In this document: piece by piece, positions 56,105 through 64,000 of the stretch | How the letters are laid out: each line of letters opens with the position of its first letter | Position numbering within the stretch: the stretch's first letter is position 1 | Source: Erwinia rhapontici | GTDB taxonomy: Bacteria > Pseudomonadota > Gammaproteobacteria > Enterobacterales > Enterobacteriaceae | Reading direction: 5' to 3' | DNA length: 64,000 nt | Assembly (NCBI RefSeq): GCF_012271765.1 | Contig: NZ_VRKO01000013.1 | Span: forward strand, 19,607 to 83,606 | The notes under the pieces: generated by a model | What the model was told of the DNA's origin: nothing | Databases searched by the model: none | What the model saw: only the letters and a program-made list of their open reading frames with translations | Position numbers and translations under genes: made by a program

Positions 56105-57004
56105 TTATTCTGTATCCTGGCGCAGCACACGATGACCATGCGCCAGCAGGGCATCGGTCACCTTGCGCATCAGGCGGCTTTCTGGGGCAAAGCGGTGCCA
56201 GTAAAGCATCCGGCGCTGTAACAGACCCGGCGTTAAATCAATCAATTCCCCTTCCGCCAGTTCGCGCTCAATCTGCAAATGCGGGATCATACAGCAGGTG
56301 GTTCCCTGACGGGCCAGCTGCACAAAAGCTTCTGACGAGTTGACGATATGGCAGGGCACGCTGCCCGGTGACAGATCAAAGTTTTGCTGTAAAAACGCCT
56401 GATGCATATCATCCAGATGGTCAAACGCCACGGCGGGTGCTTTCAGCAGCGCAGAGCGCGTCACGCCATTTGGGAAGTAGCGGGCAGCAAACTCTTTTGA
56501 ACCGACAAACAGATAGTCGAGCGCACCGAGCTGATCGACCAGACAGCTCGGCAACGGCTGTGGCTGGATACTGACGGCACCGACCACTTCACCACGACGC
56601 AAGCGTTCTTGGGTGCGGGTTTCATCTTCCACCTGAAGATTCAAGCGTACTGGCGAATCAGTCAGCACGGTTTTCAGCGCGGGCAGCAGCCAGGTCGCGA
56701 GACTGTCGGCGTTCACCGCCAGCGACAGCAGTAACGGCGTGGTGCCGCTATTATCGTCACCCAACCACTCTTCTTCCAGCAGTTCTACCTGGTGCAATAA
56801 CGCCAGCAGTTTCTGGCCCTGTTCCGTTGGGCGCGGCGGTACGGTTCGCACCAGCAAAGGCTGGCCAAACATATTCTCAAGCTGCTTAATGCGCTGTGAG
56901 ACCGCAGACTGGGTAATACAGAGCTTTTGCGCGGCACGTTCAAAGCCGCGCTCGCGAATCACTGCATCCAGCGCCTGAAGCGTTCGATAATCCGGGCGTT
57001 TCAT
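56105..57004 (-). CDS. argP: LysR-family regulator ArgP (IciA)
   Basis: 299 residues, start [20 protein letters not shown] as E. coli. N-terminal winged HTH ([20 protein letters not shown]), effector domain for lysine/arginine. Activates argO and genes for lysine metabolism. Divergent from rpiA. Confidence 0.96.
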   Translation of the reverse strand: MKRPDYRTLQALDAVIRERGFERAAQKLCITQSAVSQRIKQLENMFGQPLLVRTVPPRPTEQGQKLLALLHQVELLEEEWLGDDNSGTTPLLLSLAVNADSLATWLLPALKTVLTDSPVRLNLQVEDETRTQERLRRGEVVGAVSIQPQPLPSCLVDQLGALDYLFVGSKEFAARYFPNGVTRSALLKAPAVAFDHLDDMHQAFLQQNFDLSPGSVPCHIVNSSEAFVQLARQGTTCCMIPHLQIERELAEGELIDLTPGLLQRRMLYWHRFAPESRLMRKVTDALLAHGHRVLRQDTE

Positions 57005-57200
57005 TAATCGTTCTACTCTCTTTCAGGTGTGGTTGTGCACTATGCCATAGATTGGGGGTATAGCTTACGCCACTTTACGAATCAACCACTTTGTGGGGTG
57101 TGTTCCAATCCTGTGAATCAAACGCCGTGGAAGGCGGTGATTTTGCCCAGCCTTGCTTTATACTACGCGCACACAGTGGCTCACAGGTTTTAAACATACC

Positions 57201-57860
57201 ATGACACAAGACGAACTGAAAAAAGCTGTCGGCTGGGCAGCTCTGGATTACGTCACTCCGGGCACTATCGTTGGCGTTGGCACCGGGTCGACTGCTGCCC
57301 ATTTCATTGATGCACTGGCGTCGATTAAACATCAGATTGAAGGAGCGGTCTCCAGCTCAGAAGCTTCCACGGCCAAACTGAAAGGCTACGGCATCCATGT
57401 CTTCGATCTTAACGAGATCGATCAGCTGGCGGTCTATGTTGACGGTGCCGATGAGATTAACGGGCAGATGCAGATGATCAAGGGCGGCGGCGCAGCGCTG
57501 ACGCGCGAGAAAATTATTGCAGCCGTTGCCGACCGCTTTATCTGTATTGCGGATGCATCCAAGCAGGTCGATGTGCTGGGGCGTTTCCCTCTGCCGGTAG
57601 AAGTTATCCCGATGGCGCGCTCGTACGTTGCTCGCGAACTGGTGAAGCTCGGTGGTCAGCCGGAGTACCGCCAGAACGTGGTGACCGACAATGGAAACAT
57701 TATTCTTGATGTTCATAATCTCAAAATCATTGACCCCATTCGGCTGGAAGCAGCAATTAACGCGCTGCCAGGCGTAGTCACTGTGGGTCTGTTTGGTGCC
57801 CGTGGTGCCGATGTGGCGCTGATCGGTACAGCCAACGGCGTGCAAACTATTCAGAAATGA
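57201..57860 (+). CDS. rpiA: Ribose-5-phosphate isomerase A
   Basis: 219 residues from ATG 57201 ([18 protein letters not shown]). [33 protein letters not shown] with catalytic Asp/Glu/Lys. Non-oxidative pentose-phosphate pathway. In-frame upstream 16 codons have no ribosome site. Confidence 0.97.
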   Translation: MTQDELKKAVGWAALDYVTPGTIVGVGTGSTAAHFIDALASIKHQIEGAVSSSEASTAKLKGYGIHVFDLNEIDQLAVYVDGADEINGQMQMIKGGGAALTREKIIAAVADRFICIADASKQVDVLGRFPLPVEVIPMARSYVARELVKLGGQPEYRQNVVTDNGNIILDVHNLKIIDPIRLEAAINALPGVVTVGLFGARGADVALIGTANGVQTIQK

Positions 57861-57867
57861 TCTCTCT

Positions 57868-57890
57868 GGCACCCGCGGGTGCCGGTTATT
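57868..57890 (+). terminator. rpiA intrinsic terminator
   Basis: GGCACCC / GGGTGCC with a 2-base loop, followed by GGTTATTTTT. Confidence 0.85.
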
Positions 57891-58206
57891 TTTATGCGAA
57901 AAACATCTTTTCTTTTGCAGGCGAAATTTAGTGACTTATGTCACATAGTTGCTGCCTGAGGCGCGATCCTCCTGAAGGTTCACGTTGCACCATGATTTTC
58001 TGCCGCAATGTTCTGTGAGTCGGGGGCGCCATGCTGGAGGCCAGGCAATCGTTTGTATTGCCGCCAGCGTAGATTTTGTTATTTTGACAGAAGGCTATCT
58101 TATATCCCCGCGTTTTTCCCATTGCAGCCGACAGCGATTATGTTGGTCAACGAGAACAATGACAGGGATTAAGCCACATCTGAAGTCTGCTAAATAGGGT
58201 CGGGAA
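57887..58206 (+). promoter_or_regulatory. serA upstream region
   Basis: 320 bases without a convincing gene. Holds a GTGAC-TTAT-GTCAC dyad at 57931-57944 and a GGCAAT / ATTGCC hairpin at 58044-58062. A 70-residue open frame (57985-58197) has no ribosome site or family. E. coli serA is controlled by Lrp and CRP; no clear site for either is called. Confidence 0.45.
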
Positions 58207-59445
58207 ATGGCAAAAGTATCACTGGAGAAAGACAAAATTAAATTCCTGCTGGTGGAAGGCGTTCACCAGAGTGCAGTTGATAATCTGCGCTCTGCTGGCT
58301 ACACCAACATTGAATTTCACAAGGGCGCATTGGATAGCGAAACACTGAAAGAATCCATCCGTGATGCGCACTTCATCGGGCTGCGTTCGCGCACCAACCT
58401 TACCGAAGAGATCTTTGCTGCGGCAGAAAAACTGGTTGCCGTTGGCTGTTTCTGCATCGGGACAAACCAGGTTGATCTGAATGCGGCAGCGAAGCGTGGT
58501 ATTCCGGTGTTTAACGCACCTTTCTCCAATACCCGATCCGTAGCTGAACTGGTGATCGGTGAGCTGTTGCTGATGCTGCGCGGTGTTCCGGCGGCCAATG
58601 CGAAAGCACACCGTGGCGAGTGGCATAAACTGGCTGTGGGTTCCTATGAAGCACGCGGCAAAAAGCTGGGCATCATTGGTTACGGTCATATCGGTATGCA
58701 GCTGGGTGTGCTCGCCGAGAGCCTGGGTATGCATGTGTTCTTTTACGATATTGAGAGCAAACTGCCGCTGGGTAATGCCACGCAGGTACAGCATCTCTCT
58801 GACCTGCTGAATATGAGCGATGTTGTGAGCCTGCACGTGCCTGAAACGCAGTCCACCCAGAATATGATGGGCCCGGAAGAGTTGGCGCTGATGAAGCCCG
58901 GTGCACTGCTGATTAACGCCTCGCGCGGAACCGTGGTGGATATTCCTGCGCTGTGCCACGTGCTGGCCACTAAGCACCTGGCGGGCGCGGCGATTGACGT
59001 TTTCCCGGAAGAACCTGCGACCAACAGCGATCCGTTCAATTCACCGCTGTGTGAGTTCGACAACGTGATCCTGACACCCCATATCGGTGGGTCGACCCAG
59101 GAAGCTCAGGAGAACATCGGTATTGAAGTCGCGGGTAAACTGGCCAAGTACTCTGACAATGGCTCTACACTGTCGGCGGTTAACTTCCCGGAAGCCTCGC
59201 TGCCAATGCACGGTGCGAATGCCAGCCGTCTGATGCACATCCATGAGAACCGTCCAGGTGTACTGACGGCGATCAACCTGATCTTTGCTGACCAGGGTAT
59301 CAACATCTCCGCTCAGTATCTGCAAACGACACCGCAGATGGGTTACGTGGTCATCGACGTTGATGCACCGCAAGATGTGGCTGATAGAGCACTGCAGCTG
59401 ATGAAGGCAATTCCTGGTACCGTTCGCGCACGTCTGCTTTATTAA
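58207..59445 (+). CDS. serA: D-3-phosphoglycerate dehydrogenase
   Basis: 412 residues; E. coli SerA is 410. NAD motif IGYGHIGMQLGVLAESLGM near 162, catalytic R/E/H region (NASRGTVVDI, TPHIGGSTQEAQENIG), C-terminal ACT domain (NRPGVLTAINLIFADQGINI split) for serine feedback inhibition. First step of serine synthesis. Confidence 0.97.
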   Translation: MAKVSLEKDKIKFLLVEGVHQSAVDNLRSAGYTNIEFHKGALDSETLKESIRDAHFIGLRSRTNLTEEIFAAAEKLVAVGCFCIGTNQVDLNAAAKRGIPVFNAPFSNTRSVAELVIGELLLMLRGVPAANAKAHRGEWHKLAVGSYEARGKKLGIIGYGHIGMQLGVLAESLGMHVFFYDIESKLPLGNATQVQHLSDLLNMSDVVSLHVPETQSTQNMMGPEELALMKPGALLINASRGTVVDIPALCHVLATKHLAGAAIDVFPEEPATNSDPFNSPLCEFDNVILTPHIGGSTQEAQENIGIEVAGKLAKYSDNGSTLSAVNFPEASLPMHGANASRLMHIHENRPGVLTAINLIFADQGINISAQYLQTTPQMGYVVIDVDAPQDVADRALQLMKAIPGTVRARLLY

Positions 59446-59453
59446 TTATCCGC

Positions 59454-59502
59454 GTAGGGGTCAGGCATGCCTGACCCAGGGCGAGGCATGCCTCGCCCCT
59501 AC
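59454..59502. repeat. Double REP-like palindrome after serA
   Basis: Two perfect 20-bp palindromes side by side: GGGTCAGGCATGCCTGACCC (59458-59477) and GGGCGAGGCATGCCTCGCCC (59479-59498), flanked by GTAGGGG / CCCCTAC. Nested foldings are possible. Convergent genes on either side. Confidence 0.92.
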
Positions 59503-59514
59503 GGCGATCCCCCC

Positions 59515-60102
59515 TCACCATTGCCAGATTTTTGAAGGCGTAATCAACGCAGGTAAGGGAATATCCCATTGCTCTACCGGCAAGGTGTCCACCTGCTGAC
59601 AATCATGCGCCAGCCCTATCGGCATAAAGCCGTGCTGCTGCCAGTTCTGTAGCGTCCTGTCGTAAAATCCGCCTCCCATCCCCAAACGTTGTCCTCCGGC
59701 ATCAAACGCCACCAGTGGCACGATCAGCACATCCAGCTCGCTTAACGGCAACAGATTGCGGATATCCAGCGGCGGTTCAGGAATACGCAGGCGGTTTATC
59801 TTCAGTTCAGTCTTCTCATCGTAACGCAGAAACAGTAACTGACCCGTCGAGAAAGGATGAAGCACGGGCAGGTAAACCTGCTGCTTTCGCTGCCACAGTT
59901 TGGCGATTAATGGTCGGGTATTGATCTCGCCATCGACGGAAAGAAACAGTGCGATATGCTGCGCCTGCTGTATCGGGGCAAAATTCAGGGCATGGTCTGC
60001 CGCCTGCACTGCGGCAAGTTGCTGCTGTTCATCGCTGATTTCACGACGCAAATTGCGTACGTGCTTACGGATATCCTGACGAAGCATCAATGTGGGGTTC
60101 AT
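59515..60102 (-). CDS. ygfA: 5-formyltetrahydrofolate cyclo-ligase family protein
   Basis: 195 residues, RQDIRKHVRNLRREIS start, ATP-binding GQRLGMGGGFYDRTL near 130. Converts 5-formyl-THF to 5,10-methenyl-THF; linked in E. coli to persister formation. Co-transcribed downstream of 6S RNA as in E. coli. Confidence 0.94.
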   Translation of the reverse strand: MNPTLMLRQDIRKHVRNLRREISDEQQQLAAVQAADHALNFAPIQQAQHIALFLSVDGEINTRPLIAKLWQRKQQVYLPVLHPFSTGQLLFLRYDEKTELKINRLRIPEPPLDIRNLLPLSELDVLIVPLVAFDAGGQRLGMGGGFYDRTLQNWQQHGFMPIGLAHDCQQVDTLPVEQWDIPLPALITPSKIWQW

Positions 60103-60192
60103 TACGTGGCTGACTCCATGAAATCGTACAGAAGCGTGCCGGATAGCTTAGAGAAAAATGAAATCGATCGGGAGGGGAGAACAAAAAAGGGA

Positions 60193-60376
60193 GGTTCTCC
60201 GAGATGCCGCCGCAGGCTGTAACCCTTGAACCCATGGTTCAAGGTGAGTATGCCGTCGTAACCATCAGGCTTCTCGGACGGACCGAGCTTGCGCACAGGT
60301 TACAGAGCGTCACACTCTGTTTGGTATTAATTATCGGCTCAGGGGACGGGCCCGCTTGCAAACATCTCAGAGAATT
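60193..60376 (-). ncRNA. ssrS: 6S RNA
   Basis: 184 bases on the minus strand between zapA and ygfA. 5' TTCTCTGAGATGTTTGCAAG and 3' CTGCGGCGGCATCTCGGAGA pair to form the terminal stem; the CTTGAACCATGGGTTCAAG hairpin and CTCGGTCCGTCCGAGAAGCC are as in E. coli. Binds sigma-70 RNA polymerase in stationary phase. Ends set by alignment to the E. coli RNA. Confidence 0.95.
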
Positions 60377-60417
60377 TTTTACTTCACCGTCACTCTATCA
60401 CAGGTAACGCTAAAGTG

Positions 60418-60747
60418 TTATTCGAACTTCGCACCGGTACGTTCAGTTATGCGACCTTGCTCAAGCAATGCTTGTTCAATGGTCTGTTGTAGCATCCGAA
60501 TTCGTTGTTCCATGTTCGACGCATAGTCACGGGTTTTGACTTTTTCCTGCGCGAGTTCATGGCAAATGTTCAGTGCTGCAATGAATACCAGTTGCTCTGT
60601 ATTTGTGACTCTAGTGCGAACTTTTAAGTCTTGCAACCGTTGATTGAGGTCTTCGGCAGCCAGATTCAGCGCATCTTGCTGTTCGGGCGGACAATTTACT
60701 CTTAATGAACGGCCAAAAATTTGAATATCTACCGGTTGTGCAGACAT
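60418..60747 (-). CDS. zapA: Cell division protein ZapA
   Basis: 109 residues from ATG 60747 ([20 protein letters not shown] as E. coli). N-terminal globular domain and C-terminal coiled coil ([18 protein letters not shown]). Crosslinks FtsZ filaments. Upstream of ssrS; divergent from ygfB. Confidence 0.96.
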   Translation of the reverse strand: MSAQPVDIQIFGRSLRVNCPPEQQDALNLAAEDLNQRLQDLKVRTRVTNTEQLVFIAALNICHELAQEKVKTRDYASNMEQRIRMLQQTIEQALLEQGRITERTGAKFE

Positions 60748-60917
60748 GCCACCATCCTGACTGATTACTGCGCCCGCAATCACCCTTACCGCTCAAGGGC
60801 TTGGGAGGGGCGCCACTATAACTACCCCTAATATAAGAAACAACCCCTTTCTGGAATCGTTGAGGCACCTGGTGGTAGCATATCACGAACTTATCCAGCC
60901 AACGACGATCAAAACTC

Positions 60918-61496
60918 ATGTCACTAACCAACATAATGCCGGGCTACAACACGCTGGCCTCAGTACTGACGCAGCAGGGCGTAGGAATGACCCCTGCAGA
61001 AATGCATGGCCTGATCAGTGGATTGATCTGTGGCGGCAGCCATGACAGCAACTGGCAAACGCTGGTGCACGACCTGACAAACGAAGGCATGGCGTTCTCA
61101 CAAACCCTGGCGCAGCCTTTGCAGGAGATGCACGAAGCGATCGGCAACTCACTGGAAGATGAAGGCTTCCTGTTCCAGCTTTATCTGCCTGAAGATGACG
61201 ACATCACTGTATTCGACCGTGCTGATGCACTGGCCGGCTGGGTGAACCATTTCCTGCTGGGTCTGGGAGTGGCGCAGCCAAAAATTGGTCAGGTCAAAGG
61301 GGAAACCGGTGAAGCCATCGACGATCTGCGTACTATCGCACAGCTCGGTTATGATGAAGATGAAGATCAGGAAGAGCTCGAACAGTCGCTGGAAGAGGTG
61401 ATCGAGTATGTGCGCGTCGCCGCACTGCTGTGTCACGATACCTTTACCCGCGCGATACCGACCAATGTCGTGATGAAAAAGCCAACGCTGCACTAG
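60918..61496 (+). CDS. ygfB: YecA/YgfB family protein
   Basis: 192 residues, UPF0149, [13 protein letters not shown] start, [47 protein letters not shown]. Precedes pepP-ubiH as in E. coli. In Pseudomonas, a YgfB homologue modulates gene regulation; role here unknown. Confidence 0.95.
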   Translation: MSLTNIMPGYNTLASVLTQQGVGMTPAEMHGLISGLICGGSHDSNWQTLVHDLTNEGMAFSQTLAQPLQEMHEAIGNSLEDEGFLFQLYLPEDDDITVFDRADALAGWVNHFLLGLGVAQPKIGQVKGETGEAIDDLRTIAQLGYDEDEDQEELEQSLEEVIEYVRVAALLCHDTFTRAIPTNVVMKKPTLH

Positions 61497-61553
61497 GGCT
61501 GGGCCATCCCGGCCGCCAGTGGTGATTTAACGGAACAGCATTCAGGAGGTCAA

Positions 61554-62870
61554 ATGACCCAGCAAGAGTTTTTGCGCCGCCGTCAGGCGCTGTTAGCGAA
61601 GATGGCTCCGGCCAGCGCGGCGGTGATCTTTGCCGCACCGGAAGCAACGCGCAGTAACGACAGCGAGTATCCCTACCGACAGAACAGTGATTTTTGGTAC
61701 TTCACCGGGTTTAACGAGCCGGAAGCCGCGCTGCTGCTGATTAAAAGCGCTGACAATCATAATCACAGCGTCCTGTTCAACCGCGTACGGGATCTGACGG
61801 CAGAAATCTGGTTTGGTCGTCGTCTGGGTCAGGATGCTGCACCTGCGACCCTGGCCGTTGACCGTGCTCTGCCGTGGGATGACATTGGCGATCAGCTGCA
61901 TCTGCTGCTGAACGGCCTGGATGTGGTTTACCATGCTCAGGGCCAGTATGACTTTGCTGACGCCGTTGTTTTCAAAGCACTGGAGACACTGCGCCGTGGC
62001 TCACGACAGAACCTCTCTGCGCCCGCGACGCTGACCGACTGGCGCCCATGGGTGCATGAGCTGCGTCTGATTAAATCACCTGAAGAGCAGGCGGTGCTGC
62101 GTGAAGCCGGGCGCATCAGCGCACTGGCCCACACGCGCGCAATGCAAACGTCGCGCCCCGGGATGTATGAATACCAGTTGGAAGGGGAAATTCATCACGA
62201 ATTTAACCGCCACGGTGCCCGCTTCCCGTCCTACAACACCATCGTTGGCGCGGGCGATAACGGCTGTATTCTGCACTACACCGAAAACGAAAGTCAGATG
62301 CGCGAGGGGCAGCTGGTGCTGATCGACGCCGGGTGCGAACTCCAGGGGTATGCGGGCGATATCACCCGAACCTTCCCGGTGGGGGGCAAATTTACCGCAC
62401 CGCAGCGCGCCATCTACGACATCGTACTGGCGGCGCTTTACCGCTCGCTTGAGCTGTATCGTCCCGGCACCAGCATTCGTGACGTGACGGCGGCGGCGGT
62501 TGGCGTCATGGTCAGCGGTCTGGTGAAGCTGGGCATTTTGCATGGCGATGTCGACACGCTGATTGCTGAAAATGCCCACCGTCAGTTCTTTATGCACGGC
62601 CTGAGCCACTGGCTGGGGCTGGACGTGCATGATGTGGGTGACTACGGTGTGGACCGGGACCGTATTCTGGAAGTGGGCATGGTGCTGACTATCGAACCGG
62701 GTTTATACATTGCGCCAGATGCCGATGTACCCGCCGAGTACCGTGGTATTGGGATTCGCATTGAAGATGACATCATTATCACCGCCGAAGGTAACGAAAA
62801 CCTGACAGATACGGTGGTGAAAGATGCCGATGAGATTGAAGCATTGATGGCGGCAGCGAAGCGTTCATGA
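61554..62870 (+). CDS. pepP: Xaa-Pro aminopeptidase
   Basis: 438 residues, M24B metallopeptidase. Di-manganese ligands in LIDAGCELQGYAGDITRTF, HGLSHWLGLDVHDVG, LTIEPGLYIA and GIRIEDDI. Removes N-terminal residues before proline. AGGAGG precedes the start. Stop overlaps ubiH start (ATGA). Confidence 0.97.
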   Translation: MTQQEFLRRRQALLAKMAPASAAVIFAAPEATRSNDSEYPYRQNSDFWYFTGFNEPEAALLLIKSADNHNHSVLFNRVRDLTAEIWFGRRLGQDAAPATLAVDRALPWDDIGDQLHLLLNGLDVVYHAQGQYDFADAVVFKALETLRRGSRQNLSAPATLTDWRPWVHELRLIKSPEEQAVLREAGRISALAHTRAMQTSRPGMYEYQLEGEIHHEFNRHGARFPSYNTIVGAGDNGCILHYTENESQMREGQLVLIDAGCELQGYAGDITRTFPVGGKFTAPQRAIYDIVLAALYRSLELYRPGTSIRDVTAAAVGVMVSGLVKLGILHGDVDTLIAENAHRQFFMHGLSHWLGLDVHDVGDYGVDRDRILEVGMVLTIEPGLYIAPDADVPAEYRGIGIRIEDDIIITAEGNENLTDTVVKDADEIEALMAAAKRS

Positions 62871-64000
62871 GCATAATTATCGCAGGAGGAGGGATGGCTG
62901 GCGCTACGCTGGCACTGGCGATCTCACACCTGACGCAAGGAAAACTGGCGGTAACGCTGGTCGAGGGGACGGAGCCTGCCAGCCGGGCCCATCCCGGCTT
63001 TGACGGACGGGCGATTGCTCTGGCCGAAGGCACCTGTCAGCAACTGGCCGCTATCGGCCTCTGGCCGGTGCTGGCATCGGCTGCGACCGCGATCACCGAT
63101 GTGCATGTCAGCGATCGCGGGCATGCCAGTTTTGTCTCGCTGGCGGCGGCTGACTACGATGTGTCGGCGCTGGGCCAGGTGGTTGAGCTGCATGAAGTTG
63201 GGCAGCGACTGTTCGCCCGTCTGAAAAAAGCATCCGGCATCACCCTGCGCTGCCCGGACAAAGTCGCCGGGGTGGAACGCACTCAGGAGAGCGTCAGCGT
63301 GTTACTGGAGAGCGGTGAGCGGTTGACGGGCGATCTGCTGGTGGCGGCCGATGGTTCTCGTTCACGTGTGGCTGCTGCCTGCGGTTTACAGTGGCAAAGT
63401 GCGGATTACCAGCAGGTGGCCGTCATCGCTAACGTCTCGACCCAATTACCGCATCAGGGGCAGGCGTTTGAGCGCTTTACTGAACATGGGCCGCTGGCAC
63501 TGCTGCCGATGTCCGGGGGGCGTAGCTCACTGGTCTGGTGCCATCCGCTGGCGCAGAAAGCGGCGGTCGATAGCTGGAGCGATGCGCGCTTCCTCGCAGA
63601 ATTACAAAAAGCCTTTGGCTGGCGGCTGGGGCGCATCACCCAGGTGGGGCAGCGCGACAGTTATCCGCTGCAACTGCAAACCGCTGCGCAGCATATTTCC
63701 CATCGACTGGCGCTGGTCGGTAATGCGGCACAAACGCTGCATCCGATTGCCGGTCAGGGGTTTAACCTCGGTATCCGTGATGTCATGTCGCTGGCGGAAA
63801 CGCTGGCGGCCGCATGGCGTGCCGGGCAAGGGGTGGGGGCGTATGCCACGCTGAACCACTATCAGCAACGACGCCAGCCGGACGCGCAGGCCACGATTGG
63901 CATCACCGACGGGCTGGTCCGACTGTTTGCAAACCGATATACGCCGCTGGTTGCAGGGCGCAACCTGGGGCTGATGGCGATGGACCATCTGCCGCCATTA
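62867..64000 (+). CDS. ubiH: 2-octaprenyl-6-methoxyphenol hydroxylase, 3' truncated by window end
   Basis: 378 codons are visible, open to the last base; about 14 residues and the stop are missing compared with E. coli UbiH (392). FAD site IIAGGGMAGATLALAIS at the start, LVAADGSRSRVA near 160, and GNAAQTLHPIAGQGFNLGIRD near 290. Flavin hydroxylase of ubiquinone synthesis. ATGA overlap with pepP. Confidence 0.96.
   Translation, partial: MSIIIAGGGMAGATLALAISHLTQGKLAVTLVEGTEPASRAHPGFDGRAIALAEGTCQQLAAIGLWPVLASAATAITDVHVSDRGHASFVSLAAADYDVSALGQVVELHEVGQRLFARLKKASGITLRCPDKVAGVERTQESVSVLLESGERLTGDLLVAADGSRSRVAAACGLQWQSADYQQVAVIANVSTQLPHQGQAFERFTEHGPLALLPMSGGRSSLVWCHPLAQKAAVDSWSDARFLAELQKAFGWRLGRITQVGQRDSYPLQLQTAAQHISHRLALVGNAAQTLHPIAGQGFNLGIRDVMSLAETLAAAWRAGQGVGAYATLNHYQQRRQPDAQATIGITDGLVRLFANRYTPLVAGRNLGLMAMDHLPPL

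Noticed and set aside
57985..58197. 70-codon frame before serA
   Set aside because: No ribosome site, no family, and it ends just before the serA leader; treated as leader sequence.

Overview
The window reads as chromosome of an Enterobacterales bacterium, most likely from the Erwinia/Pantoea side (Erwiniaceae). This is inferred from near-E. coli protein sequences, a backbone in E. coli order (speC, mltC-yggX-mutY, trmB-yggL-yggN, hemW-rdgB, yggT-yggS, yggR, ruvX-yqgE-gshB-rsmE-endA-sprT-galP-metK-speAB-loiP-tktA-epd-pgk-fbaA-mscS-argO-yggE-argP-rpiA-serA-ygfA-ssrS-zapA-ygfB-pepP-ubiH), ERIC elements, and accessory genes of a plant- or environment-associated lifestyle. No 16S or other species marker is present, so the genus is an inference.

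Bases 1-20,000 are mostly accessory. A colicin/S-type pyocin-like bacteriocin with a LexA box is followed by two tandem immunity gene copies. Next comes a divergent metabolic cluster: a PLP aminotransferase on the minus strand, facing metQ-metN-metI-like transporter genes, a LuxS homologue with all catalytic and zinc residues, a short-chain dehydrogenase, a BisC/DMSO-reductase-type molybdoenzyme and an iron/zinc alcohol dehydrogenase. I infer a dedicated pathway for an imported sulfur amino acid or its sulfoxide; it is the best candidate here for an undescribed system. Then follow a TonB C-terminal remnant, a GT9 glycosyltransferase, a secreted GH3 beta-glucosidase, an AbiEii-toxin remnant, and tRNA-Phe with an rtT-like repeat of its 3' end. 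A four-gene SiaABCD-type cassette (PP2C phosphatase, kinase, anti-sigma-antagonist-like protein, diguanylate cyclase) completes this part.

Bases 20,000-26,500 hold speC with a long leader containing possible leader peptides, a 43-bp tandem repeat, and an insertion between speC and mltC, where E. coli carries nupG. The insertion holds a TetR regulator, a Tm-1-like/PEP-hydrolase-like gene pair and a HicAB toxin-antitoxin pair.

Bases 26,470-64,000 are conserved backbone: DNA repair and pool sanitation (mutY, rdgB), iron-sulfur and heme-related proteins (yggX, hemW), tRNA/rRNA methylation (trmB, rsmE), glutathione synthesis, methionine activation and polyamine synthesis (metK, speA, speB, speC), central carbon metabolism (tktA, epd, pgk, fbaA, rpiA, serA, galP), mechanosensing and arginine export, 6S RNA, cell division (zapA) and the start of the pepP-ubiH operon. 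The last gene, ubiH, is cut by the window end. Intergenic spaces carry a REP-like palindrome family with a GGCATGCC core, a recurrent two-hairpin module and ERIC elements. Putative LexA, GalR, CRP, Cra and HicB sites can be seen by eye.
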